A DNA stretch of 25,718 nucleotides from SHLJ01 sp041618535 (GTDB taxonomy: Bacteria > Bacteroidota > Bacteroidia > Flavobacteriales > Flavobacteriaceae): assembly GCA_041618535.1 (NCBI GenBank), contig JBFKFP010000023.1, forward strand, positions 1 to 25,718, written 5' to 3'. The notes under the pieces are model-generated. The model did not search any database and was not told the DNA's origin. It was given only the letters and a program-made list of their open reading frames with translations. Shown here piece by piece: positions 15,907-23,946 of this stretch (positions are counted from its first letter, which is position 1; each line of letters starts with the position of its first letter). A program made the position numbers and the translations under genes.

Positions 15907-16788
15907 ATGAAGATCGCGATCTATGGCCAGTTCTATCCAAAGAATTCTGAGGTTCCCGTTCAGCTTTTGTTCGATTTTCTGGACAAGCAGGATGTAAGTG
16001 TCCTTGTTGAAAAGCAGTTTCTTAAGACGATCCGGCAGGAGCACGAGCTTGACATCGAGCCGGCCCTTAAAACTTTTGAAAAGCTGGACCCAACTATCGA
16101 TCTTCTCATAAGTATTGGTGGTGACGGCACCATGCTGAGGGCAGCTACTTTTGTAAAGGACCTGAATATCCCGGTTGTAGGGATCAATACAGGGCGACTC
16201 GGATTTCTGGCCACGATTCAGGAGAATAACATGGAAACCGCTCTTAGCCAGATTCTTTCAGGTCACTACAATATTTCGGAGAGAACCGTTCTGGAGATCT
16301 TCTCTGAACCCGGACATCATGAGCTGCAAGATCTGAATTTCGCTCTGAATGAGATCACCATCAGCCGGAAGGATACTACCTCCATGATCACTGTCGAGAC
16401 CTATCTCAATAATGAATACCTGACATCCTATTGGGCAGATGGCTTGATCATTTCCACTCCCACAGGTTCAACAGGATACTCCCTTAGTTGTGGCGGTCCT
16501 GTGATCATGCCAGATACAGACAACCTTATTTTAACGCCGATCGCTCCGCATAACCTAAACGCCAGGCCGCTTGTAATCTCAGGTGACACCGAGATCAGAA
16601 TGACGGTCAGTGGTCGTGAAAACCATTATCTGGTTTCCCTTGATTCCCGCCTGGCAACACTTGAAGCCCATACGACTGTTGTTGTAAAAAAAGCGGATTT
16701 CACCATTAAAATGATCGAATTGGAGGATGAAAGTTTTTTAAAGACCATCCGTAAGAAACTGCTCTGGGGCGAGGACAAACGAAATTAA
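15907..16788 (+). CDS. nadK: NAD kinase
   Basis: NadK phosphorylates NAD to NADP. The 293-residue product has the GGDGT motif with catalytic Asp73 (ISIGGDGTMLRAA), then NTGRLGFLAT, the NE motif region (LNEITISRKDT), and DGLIISTPTGSTGYSLSCGG, which binds the nicotinamide dinucleotide. The ATG at 15907 follows the CBS gene stop by one base, so the two are translated from one message. The C terminus ends in a short charged segment (LLWGEDKRN), common in Bacteroidota homologues. Confidence 0.97.
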   Translation: MKIAIYGQFYPKNSEVPVQLLFDFLDKQDVSVLVEKQFLKTIRQEHELDIEPALKTFEKLDPTIDLLISIGGDGTMLRAATFVKDLNIPVVGINTGRLGFLATIQENNMETALSQILSGHYNISERTVLEIFSEPGHHELQDLNFALNEITISRKDTTSMITVETYLNNEYLTSYWADGLIISTPTGSTGYSLSCGGPVIMPDTDNLILTPIAPHNLNARPLVISGDTEIRMTVSGRENHYLVSLDSRLATLEAHTTVVVKKADFTIKMIELEDESFLKTIRKKLLWGEDKRN

Positions 16789-16916
16789 GACAGTTCCGAT
16801 GCCCCTGCATCCGGCTTTACCATTTAAACAGAAAGAGAAAAAACAACAATAAATCTATTCAAAAGTTGTTAATCGTAATACTGTTAAGCAAATTATAAAA
16901 GGCTGAACATTATTAT

Positions 16917-16924
16917 TATATTTG
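16917..16924 (+). promoter_or_regulatory. -7 element TATATTTG before the DUF6089 gene
   Basis: TATATTTG is an exact TAnnTTTG match, 17 nt before the ATG at 16942. It lies in the 153-nt gap after nadK, which holds no other feature I can support. It suggests a second promoter inside the cluster, driving DUF6089-uppS-bamA. Confidence 0.5.
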
Positions 16925-16941
16925 CAAACTTTTGAGAATTT

Positions 16942-17631
16942 ATGAGGTATTCAATTCTTTTGCTGATGGGTATGATTAGCATGCAGATGAGTTTTTCCCA
17001 GATCTATGAAGTAGGTATTTTTGCGGGAGGAAGCAATCTCATCAGCGATGTTGGGGCTACCAATTACATCAATCCGAATAAAATCGCTTTCGGGGGGATT
17101 GTAAAATGGAACCGGTCTGATCGTCATGCATGGCGCTTATCCTTGATATACAGCGAATTGGAGGCTAAAGATTCGAAGTCGGATGATCCCAGGCGAATTC
17201 AAAGAAACCTTACGTACATCAATAACAGTTTTGTCGAATTATCGGCAGGAATGGAGTTTACCTTTATCGAGTTCAACATGCACAGCGGCGGGACTATTTC
17301 CACTCCATACCTGTATTCGGGTTTGAGCGTTGCCTATCACGACAACTATTATTTCAGAAACGGGGAGCAGATCTCTGAGAATACCGCCAGTTGGGCTTAT
17401 GGTATCCCAATGGTCCTCGGATTTAAGATGACGATAACAGACCATATAGTATTAGCGGCGGAAATCGGGGCCCGTTACACATTCTCAGATGAAATTGACG
17501 GCAGTTTTCCTGACACAGACGAACTAAGGGATTTTGCATTCGGAAATCTGAATAACAACGACTGGTATACCTTTACGGGAATAACACTAACCTATACATT
17601 CGGAAGAAACCCCTGTTACTGCAATTTTTAA
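16942..17631 (+). CDS. DUF6089-family outer-membrane beta-barrel protein
   Basis: The 229-residue protein begins with a signal peptide (hydrophobic core SILLLMGMISMQMSF, cleavage after FSQ near residue 20). It continues with alternating beta strands such as YEVGIFAGGSNLISDVG and ends in TFTGITLTYTFGRNPCYCNF, with an aromatic C terminus and two cysteines. The pattern is that of a small outer-membrane barrel and matches the DUF6089 family found in this position in flavobacteria. No function is established. Location next to uppS and bamA suggests a role in envelope assembly or shape, which is inference. Its stop is one base before the uppS ATG. Confidence 0.85.
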   Translation: MRYSILLLMGMISMQMSFSQIYEVGIFAGGSNLISDVGATNYINPNKIAFGGIVKWNRSDRHAWRLSLIYSELEAKDSKSDDPRRIQRNLTYINNSFVELSAGMEFTFIEFNMHSGGTISTPYLYSGLSVAYHDNYYFRNGEQISENTASWAYGIPMVLGFKMTITDHIVLAAEIGARYTFSDEIDGSFPDTDELRDFAFGNLNNNDWYTFTGITLTYTFGRNPCYCNF

Positions 17632-17632
17632 A

Positions 17633-18373
17633 ATGAGCGCAAAAGACCTGATTCATATCGACTCACTGCCAGATCACATCGCCATTATAATGGACGGGAA
17701 CGGACGCTGGGCCAAACAGCGTGGCAAGATGAGGGTGTTTGGTCATGAGAGAGGGACCAAATCAGTCAAGGAAATCACGGAGGGATGTGCCGAATTAGGG
17801 GTCAAGTATTTAACTCTCTATGCCTTTTCTACTGAAAACTGGAATCGTCCCAAGCTGGAGGTTCAGACCCTGATGAAATTATTGATATCTAGCCTGAAAA
17901 AAGAAATAAAAACCCTCCAGGACAATGATGTGAAATTGAATGCCATTGGAAATTTATCGGCTCTTCCGGGGAGGGTGTATGACGAATTGAATCATGTTAT
18001 TGAGGAAACCAAATCTAATACCAGATTAACCTTAACCCTGGCCCTGAGTTATGGCTCCAGAGAAGAATTTATTAACGCTTTTAAAGAGGTTTCAACTAAA
18101 GTTAAAAATAATATAATTTCGCCCGAAAAAATTGACGAATCCATAATTAATGAGCATCTTTACACGCGCAATTTGCCAGATGTAGATTTGCTTGTCAGAA
18201 CCAGCGGAGAGCAGAGGATCAGCAACTTTTTATTATGGCAGATCGCCTATGCGGAATTGTATTTCACCGAGGTACTCTGGCCCGATTTTAGTAAAGAAAA
18301 CCTGTACGAAGCAATTGTGAACTATCAAAACCGTGAAAGACGCTTTGGTAAAACCAGCGAACAACTTACCTAA
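17633..18373 (+). CDS. uppS: Isoprenyl transferase (undecaprenyl diphosphate synthase)
   Basis: This cis-prenyltransferase makes the C55 lipid carrier for peptidoglycan and other surface polymers. The 246-residue protein has the diphosphate-binding motif IIMDGNGRWAKQRG (Asp21 Mg ligand), then FGHERGTKSVKE, LTLYAFSTENWNRP, and the C-terminal LVRTSGEQRISNFLLWQIAY with ELYFTEVLWPDF. The ATG at 17633 overlaps nothing and is one base past the DUF6089 stop. Cotranscription with bamA is implied by the spacing of at most one base or an overlap. Confidence 0.97.
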   Translation: MSAKDLIHIDSLPDHIAIIMDGNGRWAKQRGKMRVFGHERGTKSVKEITEGCAELGVKYLTLYAFSTENWNRPKLEVQTLMKLLISSLKKEIKTLQDNDVKLNAIGNLSALPGRVYDELNHVIEETKSNTRLTLTLALSYGSREEFINAFKEVSTKVKNNIISPEKIDESIINEHLYTRNLPDVDLLVRTSGEQRISNFLLWQIAYAELYFTEVLWPDFSKENLYEAIVNYQNRERRFGKTSEQLT

Positions 18374-18374
18374 T

Positions 18375-20945
18375 TTGAATCGTTTGAGAACAACAATTAC
18401 GTCTGTAATCATATGTATTTGTCTATTACTGAGTTTCAGCGCCCTGGCTCAAACTCCCCCAAGACCGGACCAGAAACGCTATACCATAGGTGATATAAAA
18501 GTTACCGGCAATACAACATTCAGCTCACAGACCGTTATCACGTATTCAGGGCTGAGCGAAGGCTTGTCAATCACCCTGCCCGGAGAAAAAATAAGCAATG
18601 CCATTAAAAAACTCTGGGGGTCAAACCTTTTCAGCAGTATAAATATCTATGCCTCCAGGATCGAGGATGATATCGTAGACCTTGAGATAGAGCTGATAGA
18701 TCTGCCTGAATTGAAGGAAGTAAAGGTTCAGGGAGTCAAAAAGAAGAAAATTCCGGATATCATCAAAGAGAACAAGCTTCAGTCCGGGGTCAAGGTTACT
18801 GAAAACCTGATCACCACCACTAAGAACTACCTTGAGAACAGCTATCGCAAAAAAGGATATTTCAATGCAAGGGTAAGCATTTCAACCTCTGAGGTTGTTG
18901 ACTCCATGCCAAAAAGCAGGGTGAACATGTTTGTGAACATCGATAAGGGCGATAAGATAAAAGTCAAGTCCATAAATTTCGACGGTGCTGAAAAGATCAG
19001 GCCCAAGAAGTTGAGGAAATCGATGAAAAATACCAAACAGAAAAATCCGATACGGATTTTCAAGCGGTCCAAATATATCGAGGCCGATTTCGAGGAAGAC
19101 CTGGCCAAAGTGATCGATAAATATAAAGAGAACGGATACCGGGATGCACGGATCCTTTCAGATACCATTATTAAAAATGACAATAACACCCTTACTTTGA
19201 ACATCAGGGTAGAAGAGGGTGAAAAATATACCTTCGGAAAGATCGATTTCCTGGGCAACACGGTTTACAGCGATGCCCAGTTGAAACAGGTCCTGCAGAT
19301 AACTGAAGGTGACACCTACAACGGGGTTGAGCTCGAAAAACGGATTTCAAACAGTGAGGATCCCGATGCCAATGACATCACCAATTTATACCAGAACAGC
19401 GGATATCTTTTTTCCACCGTTACCCCGGTAGAGGTAAGTGCTGAAGGTAATATTATCGATCTTGAGGTCCGCATCACTGAAGGCAAACCCGCTTATTTCA
19501 ACAACGTTTCCGTGACCGGGAACGAGACCACCAACGACCATGTGATTTACCGGGCTCTCAGAACACGTCCGGGGCAGCTTTACAGCAAATCGAACGTGTT
19601 ACGATCATACCGAGAACTGGGTCAGATGGGCTTTTTCGATGCTCAGCAGATCTCCCCTAATATAAAAAATGCCAGTCCTACAGACGGAACCGTTGACATT
19701 GAATACAGTGTTGTGGAACGGGGATCGAGCCAGATCGAGCTTCAGGGCGGTTACGGAGGTGGTGGTTTTATAGGAACCCTCGGGCTTTCGTTTAACAATT
19801 TCGCGATCAAGGACATGTTTAAAAAGGAGGCCTATAAGCCCATTCCGATGGGAGACGGTCAAACCCTGTCTCTCCGGCTTCAGGCGAGCAGGTTTTTCCA
19901 GACCTATTCCTTCTCCTTTATAGAGCCTTGGTTAGGCGGTGAGAAACCGGTTCAATTTTCAACCTCCTTATCGCATACTAAACAGTTTTTATTCAATCCA
20001 ATAACACGTAATGCCGATAGGGACAGGAGGTTCAATATAACCGGAATCACTGTTGGGCTCGCCAAGCAGTTGACCGTTCCGGATGATTATTTCCTTTTCT
20101 CCAGTGCCGTCGGATATCAGCATTACGACTTAAAGAATTATAATACCGGCCTTTTCACCTTTGGAAATGGATTCTCAAACAACCTGTCATTCACCCTCGG
20201 TTTGTCTCGAAACAATACGGCAATTGACCCTATTTATCCCACCAGCGGATCAAATTTCAGTGCTTCGGTCAAGTTTACTCTTCCATACTCCTCCTTCGAT
20301 GGGGTGGATTACAGAGGGCTCAAAGAAGAAAGAGATGATCTAGAGGAACAGTTAGCAGACAATCCGGGTAATACAGATTTAACCACCAGGATCGCGGACA
20401 TCGACCAGGAACGATTCCGCTGGCTGGAGTTCTATAAAATCAAATTCCAGGGACAATGGTTCACCCGAATTGTTGACAAACTGGTTTTAAGGCCAAGCGT
20501 TGAATTCGGTTACCTTGGAGCCTATAACAGCGACAGGGGAATCGTACCGTTTGAAAGGTTCTTCCTCGGTGGGGACGGCCTGGGAAATTTTGCCCTCGAT
20601 GGCAGGGAAATCATCGCATTAAGGGGTTATCCCAACCAGTCACTGTCTTCCCAGGATGGTAGTTCCATATATAACAAGTTTTCATTGGAATTGCGTTATC
20701 CTATCACACTAGGGGCCCAGGCAAAGATCTATGCCCTGGCATTCCTGGAAGGTGGTAACTCGTATAATGCTTTCCGTGAGTATAATCCTTTCGACATCAA
20801 GCGTTCTGCCGGACTTGGAGTTCGAATATTCATGCCTGCTTTTGGTCTCCTGGGAATCGATTTCGGACATGGTTTCGATCCGCTTCCGGGATTGACCGTT
20901 AAAAATGGATGGGAAACTCATTTTATTATTGGTCAGAGATTCTAG
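18375..20945 (+). CDS. bamA: Outer-membrane protein assembly factor BamA (Omp85)
   Basis: BamA inserts barrel proteins into the outer membrane. After a signal peptide (core SVIICICLLLSFSALA, cleavage after LAQ) come five POTRA-like repeats, for example YTIGDIKVTGNTTFSSQTV, IKVKSINFDGAEKIRPKKLR, YTFGKIDFLGNTVYSDAQLK and AYFNNVSVTGNETTNDHVIY. A 16-strand Omp85 barrel follows, with ALRGYPNQS as the conserved VRGF-type loop and a C-terminal Phe. A short coiled insertion in the barrel (KEERDDLEEQLADN) is typical of the group. No ATG is available. The frame opens at GTG 18333 inside uppS, but TTG at 18375, one base after the uppS stop, gives a normal short signal-peptide n-region (NRLRTT). I prefer it, with modest certainty. 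Confidence 0.95.
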   Translation: MNRLRTTITSVIICICLLLSFSALAQTPPRPDQKRYTIGDIKVTGNTTFSSQTVITYSGLSEGLSITLPGEKISNAIKKLWGSNLFSSINIYASRIEDDIVDLEIELIDLPELKEVKVQGVKKKKIPDIIKENKLQSGVKVTENLITTTKNYLENSYRKKGYFNARVSISTSEVVDSMPKSRVNMFVNIDKGDKIKVKSINFDGAEKIRPKKLRKSMKNTKQKNPIRIFKRSKYIEADFEEDLAKVIDKYKENGYRDARILSDTIIKNDNNTLTLNIRVEEGEKYTFGKIDFLGNTVYSDAQLKQVLQITEGDTYNGVELEKRISNSEDPDANDITNLYQNSGYLFSTVTPVEVSAEGNIIDLEVRITEGKPAYFNNVSVTGNETTNDHVIYRALRTRPGQLYSKSNVLRSYRELGQMGFFDAQQISPNIKNASPTDGTVDIEYSVVERGSSQIELQGGYGGGGFIGTLGLSFNNFAIKDMFKKEAYKPIPMGDGQTLSLRLQASRFFQTYSFSFIEPWLGGEKPVQFSTSLSHTKQFLFNPITRNADRDRRFNITGITVGLAKQLTVPDDYFLFSSAVGYQHYDLKNYNTGLFTFGNGFSNNLSFTLGLSRNNTAIDPIYPTSGSNFSASVKFTLPYSSFDGVDYRGLKEERDDLEEQLADNPGNTDLTTRIADIDQERFRWLEFYKIKFQGQWFTRIVDKLVLRPSVEFGYLGAYNSDRGIVPFERFFLGGDGLGNFALDGREIIALRGYPNQSLSSQDGSSIYNKFSLELRYPITLGAQAKIYALAFLEGGNSYNAFREYNPFDIKRSAGLGVRIFMPAFGLLGIDFGHGFDPLPGLTVKNGWETHFIIGQRF

Positions 20946-21018
20946 TTTGGCACGATATTTTCAAGATGGTCATGGATGATTTCCTAATTAGGGGTAAAAT
21001 TTTATCGATAATATTTCG

Positions 21019-21026
21019 TTAATTTG
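21019..21026 (+). promoter_or_regulatory. -7-like element TTAATTTG before the first ompH gene
   Basis: TTAATTTG matches seven of eight TAnnTTTG positions in the 141-nt gap after bamA. Transcription from here would start near 21033, so the inverted repeat at 21043-21072 would lie early in the leader. Confidence 0.35.
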
Positions 21027-21042
21027 AATAATAATAACGCCT

Positions 21043-21072
21043 TATGACGGAAATCAGATTCATACCGTCATA
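21043..21072 (+). repeat. 8-bp perfect inverted repeat in the ompH leader
   Basis: TATGACGG (21043-21050) and CCGTCATA (21065-21072) are perfect complements around a 14-nt spacer, ending 14 nt before the ompH ATG. No T-run follows, so it is not a standard terminator. It could be an operator, or an RNA hairpin that affects ribosome access or processing between bamA and ompH. Confidence 0.5.
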
Positions 21073-21086
21073 GAATACAGATCAGC

Positions 21087-22154
21087 ATGAAACCAACGAT
21101 AGATATTCAAAAACGGATAAGACCCAACGTTCTTTTATTATTGGCCTTGATATCCCTCATTTGTCTGTCTACCTATGCCCAGCGCAGTATTCGAATCGGA
21201 TATATAGATACGGAGTATATACTGCAGAATGTTCCTGAATATCAGGAAGCCAGTTCTCAACTTGATGAAAAAGTCAACAAGTGGAAATCGGAAATAGAGG
21301 AGAGATTGAGTGAGGTTGAACAGAAGAAGCAACAATTGAACAGTGAAAGTGTGCTGCTTACCAAAGAATTGATCGAGGAGCGTCAGGAAGAGATCGACAT
21401 CGAAGAAAATGAGATCCTCGAATATCAGCAAAAGCGCTTCGGACCTAATGGCGATTTGATGATTCAAAGAAAGCAGCTTATGCAGCCTGTTCAGGATCAG
21501 ATTTTTGCCGCTGTTCAGGAGATCGCCACTAACAGGAATTATGATTTTGTCTTTGACAAATCGGCTGATGTGGTAATGTTATACTCAGCAGATCGGTTCG
21601 ACATCAGCGAACAGGTCCTGCGTTCCATTAACCGCTCATCAAAGCGTCAACAGGCTGAATCGAAAAGGGAGAAAAAGGCGGCTGAAGATGAAGAGATAAT
21701 CCCTGAGATCAATAAGGAAAAGGAAGCCCGGGAACAGGCATTGGAAGATAAAAAAGAGGCGAGAGAGAAAGAAATTGAGGAGCGGCGTGCCGAGCAGGTT
21801 GAGGCCCGTGAGGCAAAAAAGAGAGAGATTGAGGCTAAGCGTCAGAAGATCCTTGAAGAACGTGCCAAAGCTCGGGAAGACAAATTGAAAGAGCGGGAAG
21901 CCTTGAAGAAAAACACGGATTCTGATAATACAGAAACCGAAAAAACTGAAACAGTAAAAGCAGCCGATACCACTGCTAAGGCAAAAGCCAAAACTGTTAA
22001 GGACGCAGGCGAAAAACCAGTTGAAAAGAAATTAAGTCCGAAAGAGCAACGAAAGCAAGCTCTCGAAGAGAAAAAAAGAAAGATCCTGGAAGCCCGGGAA
22101 AAAGCGAGAAAGGAAAAGCTGGAAGGACAGAAAAAGAAAGATACAACAGGTTAA
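21087..22154 (+). CDS. OmpH/Skp-like periplasmic chaperone with long charged C-terminal tail
   Basis: Residues 1-31 are a signal peptide (core LLLLALISLICLSTYA, cleavage after AQ). Residues 33-180 are an OmpH/Skp domain (PF03938): RIGYIDTEYILQNVPEYQEA, a coiled-coil arm, then NYDFVFDKSADVVMLYSADR, the usual C-terminal strand. Skp-type trimers escort unfolded outer-membrane proteins to BamA, encoded just upstream. Ordinary members stop near here. This one adds about 175 residues rich in Lys, Glu, Arg and Ala, with a predicted coiled coil at 190-275, a Thr/Lys/Ala-rich linker at 276-318, and a second coil at 319-350. Two segments of the tail are near copies (251-268 and 329-346). The tail's role is unknown. 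Confidence 0.92.
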   Translation: MKPTIDIQKRIRPNVLLLLALISLICLSTYAQRSIRIGYIDTEYILQNVPEYQEASSQLDEKVNKWKSEIEERLSEVEQKKQQLNSESVLLTKELIEERQEEIDIEENEILEYQQKRFGPNGDLMIQRKQLMQPVQDQIFAAVQEIATNRNYDFVFDKSADVVMLYSADRFDISEQVLRSINRSSKRQQAESKREKKAAEDEEIIPEINKEKEAREQALEDKKEAREKEIEERRAEQVEAREAKKREIEAKRQKILEERAKAREDKLKEREALKKNTDSDNTETEKTETVKAADTTAKAKAKTVKDAGEKPVEKKLSPKEQRKQALEEKKRKILEAREKARKEKLEGQKKKDTTG

Positions 22155-22199
22155 TTACCTATAACATTAGAAAGCAATTTATAACATAATTAAAATAAA

Positions 22200-22706
22200 A
22201 TGAAACGATTAAAGACCCTACTATTTGCAATTGCACTTATTTTCGGATTGAGTTCAATGTCTGCACAGAGTAAGATTGCGCACATTAATACTCAGGAGTT
22301 GATCGAGGCAATGCCGGCTATGCAAAGTGCTAAAGCAGAACTTGAAAAGTTGGCTAAAACCTACGAAACCGAAATACAGACCATGGCAACAGAATTGCAG
22401 AACAAAGTAAAGCAGTATGACGCCGAGGCCTCAACTAAAACGAATGAAGAGAATACAACCCGTATGCAGGAAGTAGCGGGTATGGAACAAAGCATCAGGC
22501 AATACCAGGCACAGGCACAACAGGACCTTGCCAAGAAAGAGGCGAATCTCTTAGAGCCTATTCTTAAAAAGGCGAAAGATGCCGTTGTTAAGGTAGCTAA
22601 GGCCCAGGGATTCGACTATGTATTGGACTCCACAGCAGGCCAGGGCGTTATCCTCGCTGATGGTAAAGATCTTTTGGCAGACGTCAAGAAAGAACTCGGA
22701 TTCTAA
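22200..22706 (+). CDS. ompH: OmpH/Skp-like periplasmic chaperone (standard length)
   Basis: The 168-residue protein is the second, standard-sized OmpH/Skp homologue. It has a signal peptide (MKRLKTLLFAIALIFGLSS, cleavage after SAQ near residue 23), the first strand SKIAHINTQELIEAMPAM, a long coiled-coil arm (LEKLAKTYETEIQTMATEL onward), and the closing strand GFDYVLDSTAGQGVILADG. It begins 45 nt after its longer paralogue and ends just before a strong terminator, which closes the bamA-ompH-ompH unit. It probably acts with BamA in outer-membrane protein delivery. Confidence 0.95.
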   Translation: MKRLKTLLFAIALIFGLSSMSAQSKIAHINTQELIEAMPAMQSAKAELEKLAKTYETEIQTMATELQNKVKQYDAEASTKTNEENTTRMQEVAGMEQSIRQYQAQAQQDLAKKEANLLEPILKKAKDAVVKVAKAQGFDYVLDSTAGQGVILADGKDLLADVKKELGF

Positions 22707-22734
22707 TAAGAACCATTCGAACAAAATATCAAAC

Positions 22735-22770
22735 AAAGCTGTCCCCTTGAAGGACAGCTTTTTTATTTTT
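22735..22770 (+). terminator. Intrinsic terminator after ompH
   Basis: AAAGCTGTCC (22735-22744) pairs perfectly with GGACAGCTTT (22752-22761) around a 7-nt loop, followed by a T-rich tract to 22770. The T-tract contains the candidate -7 element of murI. Confidence 0.88.
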
Positions 22771-22771
22771 G
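22764..22771 (+). promoter_or_regulatory. -7 element TATTTTTG of a murI promoter inside the terminator T-tract
   Basis: TATTTTTG is an exact TAnnTTTG match. The expected start site is at or next to the GTG at 22777, so the message would be leaderless or nearly so. There is no good -33 TTTG, because the terminator hairpin occupies that region. Confidence 0.4.
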
Positions 22772-22776
22772 TAATT

Positions 22777-23556
22777 GTGAGCGATCAGGCAATTGGAATT
22801 TTTGATTCAGGTGTAGGCGGCACTTCCATTTGGAAGGAGATCCATGCGCTTATGCCATCAGAATCCACTATCTATCTTGCCGATAGCAAAAATGCGCCCT
22901 ACGGTCCCAAAGGAAAGGAACGAATCCTTGAACTCAGCATAAAAAACACGGAATGGCTACTTAATCGAAACTGTAAGATCATTGTCGTGGCCTGTAATAC
23001 AGCAACCACTAATGCCATAGATGTTCTTCGGTCTAACTATGATGTTCCTTTTATCGGGATAGAACCTGCGATCAAACCAGCTGCCTTAAATACAAAAAGC
23101 AATGCAATAGGGATATTGGCCACCAAAGGAACCTTGAGCAGTTCATTGTTCAACCAGACCTCGTCAAGATTCGCTTCCAATGTAAGGGTGATCGAACAAG
23201 ATGGTGACGGAATCGTCGAACTTATCGAAATGGGAAAATTGAATTCGGAAGAAATGCGGACACTCCTGTCGGGTTACCTGCAACCGATGATTCAGGAGAA
23301 AATAGATTATCTCGTCCTGGGCTGTACACATTATCCCTACCTTATACCTACCCTTCTTGATCTGCTCCCCGGGAATATCAGAATAATCGATTCCGGAATG
23401 GCTGTTGCACGTCAGACTCAACTAATACTGGATCGGAATGGCTTGATGAACTCAGGCAATCATAAACCACGGATTGAATTTTATTCCAATACCGATCCTG
23501 ATATAATGACTGACTTAATTGGAAAAACCTATAAAGTTGAATACCTGGACTTCTAG
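22777..23556 (+). CDS. murI: Glutamate racemase
   Basis: MurI converts L-glutamate to D-glutamate for peptidoglycan. The 259-residue product has both catalytic cysteines, Cys73 (VACNTATTNA) and Cys183 (LGCTHYPYL), the N-terminal IGIFDSGVGGTS with Asp10 and Ser11, and the ADSKNAPYGPKG substrate loop. The open frame extends upstream to 22618, but that part lies inside ompH and across the terminator. The GTG at 22777 places the first beta strand (AIGIFDSG) correctly. It is downstream of the Bam/Skp genes, so the cluster joins outer-membrane assembly with cell-wall precursor supply. Confidence 0.96.
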   Translation: MSDQAIGIFDSGVGGTSIWKEIHALMPSESTIYLADSKNAPYGPKGKERILELSIKNTEWLLNRNCKIIVVACNTATTNAIDVLRSNYDVPFIGIEPAIKPAALNTKSNAIGILATKGTLSSSLFNQTSSRFASNVRVIEQDGDGIVELIEMGKLNSEEMRTLLSGYLQPMIQEKIDYLVLGCTHYPYLIPTLLDLLPGNIRIIDSGMAVARQTQLILDRNGLMNSGNHKPRIEFYSNTDPDIMTDLIGKTYKVEYLDF

Positions 23557-23589
23557 CAAGGAAAAAATACCTGATCCGACTGAAGCTTT

Positions 23590-23940
23590 ATGATACTGAT
23601 CTTTGTTTACAATGCGCGTTCCGGAAAATTGAATACTTTACTTGATTCAGCGCATAAAATTATCAGCCCGAGCACCTATTCATGCCGATTGTGTATGCTG
23701 ACCCATAATTCAGTTGCTGAAAACAAGGCATGGAAACAATTCAGAAAAACGTCAGGGATCAAAATGGAATTCTATCACAAAGATGAGTTCGAAAAGAATT
23801 TTGGGAATAATTGGACTGAATTCCCCGTCATTCTTCAAAACAACAATGGAGCCCTTGAGGAATTCCTCTCTAATACTGACTTGCAGACGCTGAATTCATC
23901 AGAAGAACTGATTGGATCTATAATTCAAAAAGCGGGATAA
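23590..23940 (+). CDS. Small conserved protein with a CxxC motif, function unknown
   Basis: This 116-residue protein starts with a beta strand and small loop (MILIFVYNARSGKLNTLLDS), then SPSTYSCRLCMLTHNS, which places Cys32 and Cys35 as a CxxC pair. A mixed alpha/beta second half follows (WKQFRKTSGIKMEFYHKDEF, then FPVILQNNNGALEEFLS). I recall similar short proteins in Bacteroidota and Proteobacteria, sometimes loosely labelled GTPase, but there is no P-loop here. The CxxC could be a redox pair or half of a metal site. It begins 33 nt after murI on the same strand and ends 6 nt from the convergent carbonic-anhydrase-like gene. Confidence 0.78.
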   Translation: MILIFVYNARSGKLNTLLDSAHKIISPSTYSCRLCMLTHNSVAENKAWKQFRKTSGIKMEFYHKDEFEKNFGNNWTEFPVILQNNNGALEEFLSNTDLQTLNSSEELIGSIIQKAG

Positions 23941-23946
23941 ACCGTT

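Noticed and set aside
22618..22776. Upstream extension of murI from an in-frame ATG inside ompH
   Set aside because: It would cross the ompH terminator and add 53 residues not found in glutamate racemases; GTG at 22777 fits the family start.
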